Assembly (NCBI RefSeq): GCF_003323735.1
Contig: NZ_QOIM01000042.1
Location: 248,001-312,000, forward strand
DNA length: 64,000 bases
Direction: 5' to 3'
Source of the DNA: Streptomyces reniochalinae
Lineage (GTDB): Bacteria > Actinomycetota > Actinomycetes > Streptomycetales > Streptomycetaceae
The position numbers and the translations under genes are program-made. Under the pieces are notes generated by a model that saw nothing but the letters and a program-made list of their open reading frames with translations, did not search any database and was not told the origin of the DNA. This document shows, in pieces, positions 55,913 to 62,931 of the stretch. Position 1 is the first letter of the stretch. The number at the start of each line of letters is the position of its first letter.

Positions 55913-57291
55913 CGCCGCGCCGCCGTCCTGCCGTCCCGGCGCCTTCCGTCGCCCTGCCCTCCTGACGTCTGCCGCCGTCCCGCGCCGCGCCCGCGAAGGG
56001 CCCGCAGTGCCACGACCGCCGTCAGCACGAGAAACGCCGTCCCGGCGAGCGGGTAGCAGGCGGACAGCAGCATCTGTGCGCCGTTTTGGCCCAGTTCGGG
56101 AGCGCGGGCGGCGTCCGCGTCGCGGGGCACCCACCAGAGCGCGTACGTGCAGAAGACCGCCACCGTCGCCGCGGCCGCGGCCGCCCAGCGGCGGCTCGCG
56201 CGGCGGTGCGCCTCCGCGCCGAGCAGCAGCGCCAGCGGAACGCACCACACCCAGTGGTGGGACCAGGAGATCGGGCTGATCAGCAGCGCCGTCACCGCGC
56301 AGGCGACAGCCCCCCACGCGGCGGCGTGCGGCAGCCGCCGCTGCCCGGCCAGCGTGGCCGCCGTCGCGGCCCCCAGCCCCAGCACGGCCGCTGTCACCGC
56401 CGCCGCGACCCACAGCGCGCCCGGTTCTCCGGTGTGCAGCAGACGGGCTGCGACGCCGCTCAGCGACTGGTTGTCGGTGATCTCGGAGCGCCCCACGCGT
56501 CCCGACTGGAAGAGGGCCTCTCCCCAAAAGTGCCGCGAGTCGCGCGGCAGCAGCACGGCGGACAGCAGCACGGTGGCCGAAAAGGTCGCGGTGGCCACGG
56601 CAGCCTGACGCGTCCACGGGTTCCACAGCGCGGCCGCGCTGCCCGAACGGCGCATTCTGCTCACGCCGTGGACGAGGCCGCACAGGGCGAGGAAAACCGC
56701 GAACAGCGCGGGGGTGAGTTTGATGCCCGCCGCGACGCCGATCCCCACCCCCGCCCAGCGGTGCCCCTCGCGCCGCGTCAGATCCCACAGCACCAGCACG
56801 GCCAGCAGCAGGTTGATCTGCCCGTAGCGCAGCGTCGTCCACACCGGTTCGCACCACACAGCTACCGCGGCGATCACCAGCGTCGCGGCGGTACGGGGGA
56901 TGTGCAGCGGGCGATCCAGCAGCCGCAGCGTCAGATGGACGAGGGCCACCAGCAGGCCGAGGTTGACGAAGGTCGCCACGCTCCGCATGTCCGCCACGTC
57001 CAGCAGCGTCAGCGGCATGAACAGCAGGGCGGCGAAGGGCGGATAGGTGGTCGGCAGGTCGGCGTAGGTGGCCCGCATCGTGTACAGGTCGTAGCCGCCC
57101 CGGACGGCCCACCCCTCGGCCCGGTAGACCATCAGGTCGATCATCGAGACGTCCGCCGTGCGCTGTGCCGCCCAGAAGGCGGCGAAGGAGACCATGCACA
57201 GGGCCGCCGCCAGCGTGACCGGGCGGCGAAGCAGGTACGCCCTGAGCGTCGGTGTCCATTTGCTCTCGACGGCCTGTTGCAACGTGCTCAC
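55891..57291 (-). CDS. GT87-family (DUF2029) polyprenol-sugar glycosyltransferase-like membrane protein
   Basis: 466 residues, about ten membrane helices. DLMVYRAEGWAVRGGYDLY holds the early acidic motif of the family; TYPPFAALLFMPL and GIGVAAGIKLTPALF are typical GT87/DUF2029 loops. Such enzymes transfer mannose or arabinose from polyprenyl phosphate outside the membrane. GTG 57291 chosen: TACTGT lies 6 nt upstream (leaderless type). The open frame beyond that runs into tRNA-Ala copy 2. The 3' end overlaps the preceding plus-strand gene by 22 bp, tail to tail. Confidence 0.85.
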   Translation of the reverse strand: MSTLQQAVESKWTPTLRAYLLRRPVTLAAALCMVSFAAFWAAQRTADVSMIDLMVYRAEGWAVRGGYDLYTMRATYADLPTTYPPFAALLFMPLTLLDVADMRSVATFVNLGLLVALVHLTLRLLDRPLHIPRTAATLVIAAVAVWCEPVWTTLRYGQINLLLAVLVLWDLTRREGHRWAGVGIGVAAGIKLTPALFAVFLALCGLVHGVSRMRRSGSAAALWNPWTRQAAVATATFSATVLLSAVLLPRDSRHFWGEALFQSGRVGRSEITDNQSLSGVAARLLHTGEPGALWVAAAVTAAVLGLGAATAATLAGQRRLPHAAAWGAVACAVTALLISPISWSHHWVWCVPLALLLGAEAHRRASRRWAAAAAATVAVFCTYALWWVPRDADAARAPELGQNGAQMLLSACYPLAGTAFLVLTAVVALRALRGRGAGRRQTSGGQGDGRRRDGRTAARRQAVAKE

Positions 57292-57297
57292 GGGGCG

Positions 57298-57303
57298 ACA
57301 GTA
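57298..57303 (-). promoter_or_regulatory. -10 element of the GT87-like gene, leaderless
   Basis: TACTGT on the minus strand, 6 nt before GTG 57291. Confidence 0.5.
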
Positions 57304-57443
57304 CCGGCTGGTCAGTGGCGGGAACGGGCGGCCCGTGCCCCCCCCCGTCCCCGGTGCGAGGGGAAACCGATTTGGCGAAACGCCGCCCACGCCGTGTAAG
57401 CTGGCGGAGCCGCCGAGGGGAAGACCCCGGCGGACCACCCCAC

Positions 57444-57623
<180 letters not shown>

Positions 57624-57837
57624 CCCTGGGGGGTGCCGGATCCCTGGGGAATGCCGGCTCCATGGGGTGCCGGCCGATTGAGGGTGGCCCCTTTTGGTGC
57701 CCTCTGACGTGTTGGGGTGTGAGGTCGGGCGGGGTGCTCTTTCCTGTCCGGAAGGGCGATCTCTTCTTGTTCGGGGGGAGTGGTCTCTTCTCGCACGGGT
57801 CTCCCGGGCTCCAGGGTGGGCTCCTTTCCTCGTGCGG
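57624..57837. other. gap between tRNA-Ala copy 2 and the leuS leader
   Basis: G/T-rich on the plus strand, with GGTGCCGG and ATGCCGGC recurring at the start. No gene with a plausible start or codon bias; it contains the upstream part of the leuS promoter. Confidence 0.5.
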
Positions 57838-57843
57838 TACCCT
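57838..57843 (+). promoter_or_regulatory. -10 element for leuS leader peptide
   Basis: TACCCT followed by 7 nt and the ATG of the leader peptide at 57851; no ribosome site, so the leader peptide is itself leaderless. Confidence 0.65.
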
Positions 57844-57850
57844 GAGCGCT

Positions 57851-57889
57851 ATGCGTGCCGTACGCCTTCTGCTTAGCGAGCCGCGCTGA
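57851..57889 (+). CDS. leucine leader peptide of leuS
   Basis: 12 codons: MRAVRLLLSEPR, then TGA. Three consecutive Leu codons CTT-CTG-CTT (57866-57874) include two CTT, a rare codon in this GC-rich genome, as expected for control codons. It is followed within 45 bp by an intrinsic terminator and 115 bp later by leuS. Ribosome stalling on Leu codons when charged tRNA-Leu is scarce should prevent termination. Similar leucine attenuators were predicted for actinobacteria in comparative studies; this example is read directly from the sequence. Confidence 0.85.
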   Translation: MRAVRLLLSEPR

Positions 57890-57932
57890 ACCACTGCCGG
57901 TCCCTCCTCCGCGGACCGGAATCGGCGCGGCT
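57879..57932 (+). promoter_or_regulatory. pairing segments of the leuS attenuator
   Basis: AGCCGCG (57879-57885), inside the leader-peptide codons, can pair with CGCGGCT (57926-57932), enclosing a perfect 7-bp hairpin CCGGTCC (57897-57903) / GGACCGG (57913-57919). A ribosome stalled at the Leu codons would cover the first segment and leave CGCGGCT free, next to the terminator arm. Confidence 0.55.
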
Positions 57933-57933
57933 C

Positions 57934-57957
57934 CCCCTCCTGTGCGAGGGGTTTTTT
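57934..57957 (+). terminator. attenuator terminator before leuS
   Basis: CCCCTC-CTGTGC-GAGGGG followed by TTTTTT: a canonical intrinsic terminator with a pure U-tract, rare in this window, placed between the leader peptide and leuS. Confidence 0.85.
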
Positions 57958-58004
57958 CGTTTCAGGAGCGCTGGGCAGAGACGACCGATGGAGCTTTGAG
58001 GACG

Positions 58005-60878
58005 ATGAGCGAGACCACCACCGCCGCCGAGACCGCGGCCCCGTATCGCTACACGGCGGCGCTGGCCGCCGACATCGAGGCACGCTGGCAGGACTTCTGG
58101 GAGAAGGAGGGCACCTACGAGGCGCCCAACCCCGGCGAGGGCCCGCTGGGAGGGGAGCCCGCGAAGGCGGCCAGGCCCAAGAAGTTCATCATGGACATGT
58201 TCCCGTACCCCTCGGGGGCGGGCCTGCACGTCGGGCACCCGCTGGGCTACATCGCCACCGACGTCTACGCCCGCTACCACCGCATGACCGGGCACAACGT
58301 GCTGCACACCCTGGGCTTCGACGCCTTCGGGCTGCCCGCCGAGCAGTACGCGGTGCAGACGGGCACCCACCCGCGGACCTCCACCGAAGCCAACATGGTC
58401 CAGATGAAGGCGCAGCTGCGCCGCCTGGGCCTGGGACACGACCAGCGCAGGTCGTTCGCGACGATCGACCCCGAGTACTACCGCTGGACCCAGTGGATCT
58501 TCCTGCAGATCTTCAACTCCTGGTACGACGCCGAGGCCCGCACGGCGCGCCCCATCGAGGAACTGGTCGAGCAGTTCGCCTCCGGCGCCCGCCCGACCCC
58601 CGAGGGCTGGGGCGCGTGGAGCGAGCTGAGCGAGCGCGGACGGGCCGACCTGCTGGGCGAGTACCGGCTGGCCTACGCCTCTGACGCGCCGGTCAACTGG
58701 AGCCCGGGCCTGGGCACCGTGCTGGCCAACGAGGAGGTGACAGCGGACGGGCGCTCCGAGCGGGGGAACTTCCCCGTCTTCAAGGCGAAGCTGCGCCAGT
58801 GGAACATGCGGATCACCGCCTACGCGGACCGGCTGCTGGACGACCTGGACGACCTGGACTGGCCCGAGGCCATCAAGCTGCAACAGCGCAACTGGATCGG
58901 CCGCAGCGAGGGCGCCCGTATCGCCTTCCCCCTGCAGGACACGACGATCGACGTCTTCACCACCCGCCAGGACACCCTCTTCGGCGCCACCTACATGGTG
59001 CTGGCACCCGAACACCCGCTGGTCGCCTCCGTGGTCCCGGACGTGTGGCCCGAGGGCACGCACGAGGTGTGGACCGGCGGCTACGCGACACCCGCCGAGG
59101 CCGTCGCCGCCTACCGCGCGCAGGCGGAGGCCAAGTCGGACGTGGAGCGCCAGGCGGAGGCCAAGGACAAGACCGGCGTCTTCACCGGCGTCTACGCCAC
59201 CAACCCGGTCAGCCAGGAGCGGGTGCCGGTCTTCATCGCCGACTACGTGCTGATGGGCTACGGCACCGGCGCGATCATGGCGGTGCCCGCGCACGACCAG
59301 CGCGACTTCGAGTTCGCGCGCGCCTTCGAACTGCCGATGCGCTGCGTCGTGGAGCCGAACGACGGCCGCGGCCTGGACCCGTCGGCGTGGGCGGACGCCT
59401 TCAGCTCGTACGACGCGGCCCTCGTCAACTCCGCCGGCGACGGCATCAGCCTGGACGGCCTGGGTGTGGCCGAGGCCAAGGAGCGGACGCGGCGCTGGCT
59501 GGAGGAGCACGGGCTGGGCGAGGGCACGGTCAACTACCGGCTGCGTGACTGGCTGTTCAGCCGGCAGCGCTACTGGGGCGAGCCGTTCCCCATCGTCTAC
59601 GACGAGGACGGCATCGCCCACCCGCTGCCCGAGTCGATGCTGCCGCTCCAGCTGCCCGAGGTCGAGGACTACTCCCCGCGCACCTTCGACCCCGACGACG
59701 CCGACACCTCTCCCGAGACGCCGCTGTCGCGGAACGAGGAGTGGGTCCACGTCACGCTGGACCTGGGCGACGGCAAGGGCCCGCGGCGCTTCCGCCGCGA
59801 GACCAACACCATGCCCAACTGGGCGGGCTCGTGCTGGTACGAGCTGCGCTACTTGGACCCGCACAACGACGACAAGCTGGTCGACCCCGACGTCGAGCGC
59901 TACTGGATGGGCCCGCGCGAGGGGCAGCCGACCGGCGGTGTGGACCTGTACGTGGGCGGCGCCGAGCACGCGGTGCTGCACCTGCTGTACGCGCGCTTCT
60001 GGTCCAAGGTGCTGCACGACCTGGGGCACATCTCCTCCGCCGAGCCGTTCCACAAGCTGTACAACCAGGGCATGATCCAGGCGTACGTCTACCGGGACGC
60101 GCGCGGGATCGCCGTCCCGGCCGCCGAGGTGGAGGAGCGCGACGGCGCGTACTACTACCAGGGCGAGAAGGTCAGCCGCCTGCTCGGCAAGATGGGCAAG
60201 TCCCTGAAGAACGCGGTCACCCCGGACGAGATCTGCGCGGAGTACGGCGCCGACACGCTGCGGCTGTACGAGATGGCCATGGGGCCGCTGGACGTCTCAC
60301 GGCCCTGGGACACCCGTGCCGTCGTCGGCCAGTTCCGGCTGCTGCAACGCCTGTGGCGCAACGCGGTGGACGAGACGACCGGTGAGACCACCGTCGTCGA
60401 CACGGAGCCGGACGAGGCGACCCTGCGCGCCGTGCACAAGGCGATCGACAGCGTCACCCAGGACATGGCCGGACTGCGCTTCAACACCGCCATCGCGAAG
60501 ATCACGGAGCTGAACAACCACGTCACCAAGCTGGGCGAGGTTCCGCGTTCCGTCGCGGAGACGATGGTGCGGCTGATCGCCCCGCTGGCTCCCCACGTCG
60601 CGGAGGAGCTGTGGCGCAGGCTGGGCCACGAGGAGAGCGTCGTCTACCAGGACTTCCCCGTCGCCGACCCCGCGTACCTGGTGGACGAGACGGTGACCTG
60701 CGTCGTCCAGATCAAGGGCAAGGTCAAGGCCCGCCTGGAGGTCTCGCCCTCCGTCTCCGAGGCGGACCTGGAGGCGGCGGCCCTGGCCGAGCCCGTGGTC
60801 GTCAGGGCGCTGGGCGGCGCCGGGGTGCGCAAGGTGATCGTCCGTGCGCCGAAGCTGGTCAACATCGTCCCGGCCTGA
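58005..60878 (+). CDS. leuS: leucyl-tRNA synthetase
   Basis: 957-residue class I synthetase. HIGH motif HVGHPLGYIATD in DMFPYPSGAGLHVGHP; CP1 editing domain (IDVFTTRQDTLFGATYMVLAPEHP); KMSKS variant GKMGKSLKNAVTPDE, with Gly for the first Ser; C-terminal domain VQIKGKVKARLEV. ATG 58005 (MSETTTAAETAAPYRY) fits; the upstream open frame covers the attenuator. Regulated by the leader-peptide attenuator at 57838-57957. The 3' end is duplicated (60872-60905) and a strong terminator follows. Confidence 0.98.
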   Translation: MSETTTAAETAAPYRYTAALAADIEARWQDFWEKEGTYEAPNPGEGPLGGEPAKAARPKKFIMDMFPYPSGAGLHVGHPLGYIATDVYARYHRMTGHNVLHTLGFDAFGLPAEQYAVQTGTHPRTSTEANMVQMKAQLRRLGLGHDQRRSFATIDPEYYRWTQWIFLQIFNSWYDAEARTARPIEELVEQFASGARPTPEGWGAWSELSERGRADLLGEYRLAYASDAPVNWSPGLGTVLANEEVTADGRSERGNFPVFKAKLRQWNMRITAYADRLLDDLDDLDWPEAIKLQQRNWIGRSEGARIAFPLQDTTIDVFTTRQDTLFGATYMVLAPEHPLVASVVPDVWPEGTHEVWTGGYATPAEAVAAYRAQAEAKSDVERQAEAKDKTGVFTGVYATNPVSQERVPVFIADYVLMGYGTGAIMAVPAHDQRDFEFARAFELPMRCVVEPNDGRGLDPSAWADAFSSYDAALVNSAGDGISLDGLGVAEAKERTRRWLEEHGLGEGTVNYRLRDWLFSRQRYWGEPFPIVYDEDGIAHPLPESMLPLQLPEVEDYSPRTFDPDDADTSPETPLSRNEEWVHVTLDLGDGKGPRRFRRETNTMPNWAGSCWYELRYLDPHNDDKLVDPDVERYWMGPREGQPTGGVDLYVGGAEHAVLHLLYARFWSKVLHDLGHISSAEPFHKLYNQGMIQAYVYRDARGIAVPAAEVEERDGAYYYQGEKVSRLLGKMGKSLKNAVTPDEICAEYGADTLRLYEMAMGPLDVSRPWDTRAVVGQFRLLQRLWRNAVDETTGETTVVDTEPDEATLRAVHKAIDSVTQDMAGLRFNTAIAKITELNNHVTKLGEVPRSVAETMVRLIAPLAPHVAEELWRRLGHEESVVYQDFPVADPAYLVDETVTCVVQIKGKVKARLEVSPSVSEADLEAAALAEPVVVRALGGAGVRKVIVRAPKLVNIVPA

Positions 60879-60905
60879 GCGTTCCGGTCGGCCTGAGCGT
60901 TCCGG
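60872..60905 (+). repeat. 16-bp direct repeat including the leuS stop
   Basis: GGCCTGAGCGTTCCGG at 60872-60887 (containing the TGA) and 60890-60905. Further degenerate TGTCCGGA copies follow to about 60980. Confidence 0.85.
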
Positions 60906-60995
60906 CCGCCGGAGAGTTTCGGCCTGAGTCCGGACCTCCGTGTCCGGAAGTGGGTGTCCGGATCTGAGTGTCCGGTCGGACCCCTACGGGACTTC

Positions 60996-61039
60996 ACGGG
61001 GACTGCTCCGGGTTCTTCGGAACCCGCGGCAGTCCCCGT
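60996..61039 (+). terminator. leuS terminator
   Basis: ACGGGGACTGC-T-CCGGGTT pairs with AACCCG-C-GGCAGTCCCCGT; a long stem with one mismatch, no U-tract. Confidence 0.8.
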
Positions 61040-61092
61040 CCGTTTACGCTGAACAAAGACGGCGGGACGGACCGACGACGGAGGAGCGACCT

Positions 61093-61878
61093 GTGGACGT
61101 GGCAGTCGTCATCGGGCTGGTGCTCATGCTGGCCGTCCTCGCCCTGGGCACGGTCGTGACCGTGCGGGGCGTACGAGCCGTCAAGAGGGGCGTGGAGCGC
61201 ACGGGCGTGCAGGTGCGCCGCACGGTCGAGGAGACGACGCTCAAGGCCCGCTCCGCGCAGCCGGGGCCGATCGGCGAAGCCGCCCGCATCCGCCTGGAGT
61301 TGCGCAACTCCATCGACGGAACGCGCGCCGCGCTGGAGTCCGGCGCCCGTGACGACCCCGGGCTCAGCGACGCGGTCCACCTGCTGGACCGCCTGCACGA
61401 GCACGCCCGCCAGCTCGACGGCGAGCTGCGGCTCCTGATGGAGCACGAACCGGACAGGACGCGGTTCAGCGGGAGGCTCCAGGACGCGCGCGAGCGGATG
61501 CGCCGCATCAAGGAGTCCGCCGACTCACTGCGCTTCGCGGCCCAGGACCGGGCACGCCAGTTCGACGCCGAGGGGCTTGACGCGCTGCGGAACCAGATCG
61601 ACATCGAGTCCGGCGCCCTGCGCCACTGGACCCCGGGGCCGGCCGGTGACATCAGCACCACCGCTTCGCCCGCAGACTCAGCCGCGCAGCGGCCCACCGG
61701 CGGAAGGAAGCGCGAGACGCCCCCGTCCACGCCCCGGCGGGGCACCGGAGGAACCGAGGGACAGCCCGAGCTCGGCCCCTCAGGGCAGGGCCTCGACCCG
61801 TCGTGGACCGACCCGACGGCCGACCGTGGGCGCGCGCCGCACACGTTCGGGAAACGACCCCCGCGCAGCGCCTCCTGA
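61093..61878 (+). CDS. membrane-anchored helical protein, hypothetical
   Basis: 261 residues. One N-terminal helix (VAVVIGLVLMLAVLALGTVVTV, ~2-23), then a long amphipathic helical region with many Arg/Glu/Leu (IRLELRNSIDGTRAALESG, LLDRLHEHARQLDGELRLLMEHE, DARERMRRIKESADSLRFAAQDRARQFDAEG), probably coiled coil on the cytoplasmic side. The tail is Pro/Gly/Arg-rich and disordered. GTG 61093 with GGAGGAG (61080-61086) 6 nt upstream. From memory it is conserved between leuS and degV in Streptomyces. Function unknown. Confidence 0.85.
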   Translation: MDVAVVIGLVLMLAVLALGTVVTVRGVRAVKRGVERTGVQVRRTVEETTLKARSAQPGPIGEAARIRLELRNSIDGTRAALESGARDDPGLSDAVHLLDRLHEHARQLDGELRLLMEHEPDRTRFSGRLQDARERMRRIKESADSLRFAAQDRARQFDAEGLDALRNQIDIESGALRHWTPGPAGDISTTASPADSAAQRPTGGRKRETPPSTPRRGTGGTEGQPELGPSGQGLDPSWTDPTADRGRAPHTFGKRPPRSAS

Positions 61879-61900
61879 GCCCGCCCCCTCGCCCGCCCGA

Positions 61901-61906
61901 TACGCT
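61901..61906 (+). promoter_or_regulatory. degV -10 element, leaderless transcript
   Basis: TACGCT, 7 nt, ATG 61914. Confidence 0.6.
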
Positions 61907-61913
61907 CCGTTCC

Positions 61914-62759
61914 ATGCACGGCCGCCTCGCGATCATCACGGACTCCACCGCCTACCTGCCGCCCCGGGCCCTGCGACGGCATGCGATCGCGGCCGTGCCG
62001 CTCACCGTCGTGCTCGGTGACGAGGCGCTCGAAGAGGGCACGGAGATCTCGGCCCGCGCGCTGGAGGCCGCGCTGCGCGAACGGCGCCCCGTGACCACGT
62101 CCCGGCCCAGCCCCGACACCTTCGCCCGCGCCTACCGCGCCGCCGCGCGGGCCGGGGCCGAGGGCGTCGTTTCGCTGCACCTGTCCTCCGAGTTCTCCGG
62201 CACGTACGACGCCGCCGTGCTGGCAGCCAAGGAAGCGACCGTCCCGGTGCGGGTCGTGGACACCGGCGTCGTGGCGATGGCTCTGGGTTTCTGCGCCCTG
62301 GCGGCCGCCGAGACCGCCGAGGCGGGCGGCACGCTGGACGACGCGGTGGCCGCCGCCCGCAAGTGTGCGGAGGCCACCTGCGCGGTCTTCTGTGTCGACA
62401 CGCTCGACTACCTGCGCAGAGGCGGCCGGATCGGCGCGGCACAGGCCCTGCTGGGCTCGGCACTCGCCGTCAAGCCGCTGCTGGAGGTGGAGGACGGGCG
62501 CATCGGAATGCTGGAGAAGGTGCGTACCGCGTCGAAGGCCGTCGCCCGCCTCGAAGAGATCATCGTGGACCGCGCGGGGGACGCCCGGGTGGACATCGCC
62601 GTCCACCACCTGGCCGCGGCCGAACGCGCGGCCAAGCTCGCGGAGCGCTTTCGCGAGCGGGTGCCCGGCCTGCGGGAACTGCACGTCAGCGAGGTGGGCG
62701 CGGTCATCGGCGCCCACACGGGGCCGGGGCTGCTGGGGGCCGTGCTGTCCGTCAGGTGA
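61914..62759 (+). CDS. DegV-family fatty-acid-binding protein
   Basis: 281 residues. LAIITDSTAYLP at the N-terminus, TSRPSPDTFARAY, SLHLSSEFSGTYDAA and GSALAVKPLLEVEDGRIGMLEKVRT are DegV signatures; the Ser/Thr residues of ITDST and SSEFSGTY line the carboxylate-binding site. DegV proteins bind fatty acids, some as FakB feeding a FakA kinase; no fakA is nearby here. The start at ATG 61914 agrees with the -10 element 7 nt upstream; the frame is open further back without support. Confidence 0.93.
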   Translation: MHGRLAIITDSTAYLPPRALRRHAIAAVPLTVVLGDEALEEGTEISARALEAALRERRPVTTSRPSPDTFARAYRAAARAGAEGVVSLHLSSEFSGTYDAAVLAAKEATVPVRVVDTGVVAMALGFCALAAAETAEAGGTLDDAVAAARKCAEATCAVFCVDTLDYLRRGGRIGAAQALLGSALAVKPLLEVEDGRIGMLEKVRTASKAVARLEEIIVDRAGDARVDIAVHHLAAAERAAKLAERFRERVPGLRELHVSEVGAVIGAHTGPGLLGAVLSVR

Positions 62760-62853
62760 GGCTCCGCGAGCCGGAGGCCCGTTTCTGAATGCTGCCTCCT
62801 TGGCGTGAAGCTGCCCTCGCCTTTCCCCCCTGTCCCCCGGGCGGGTGAGCGAG

Positions 62854-62880
62854 TTATCCACAACCCGCGGGTTGTCCACG
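62854..62880 (+). promoter_or_regulatory. two DnaA-box-like sites around a 16-bp palindrome
   Basis: TTATCCACA (62854-62862) equals the classic DnaA box and TTGTCCACG (62872-62880) is one base from the Streptomyces form TTGTCCACA. They are direct repeats 18 bp apart. Between and partly within them lies a perfect palindrome, ACAACCCGCGGGTTGT (62860-62875). They stand 52 bp upstream of the ATG of the last gene, in the right place for promoter control. Confidence 0.55.
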
Positions 62881-62918
62881 GGAATCGAGCAAGATCATCA
62901 TGTGGCGGCGGGGCTGCC

Positions 62919-62924
62919 TACCGT
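62919..62924 (+). promoter_or_regulatory. -10 element of the last gene, leaderless
   Basis: TACCGT, 7 nt, ATG 62932. Confidence 0.55.
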
Positions 62925-62931
62925 CCTGGGC

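Noticed and set aside
57293..57438. Longer N-terminus for the GT87-like gene
   Set aside because: It would carry the frame up to the edge of tRNA-Ala copy 2; the -10 element and membrane helix support GTG 57291.
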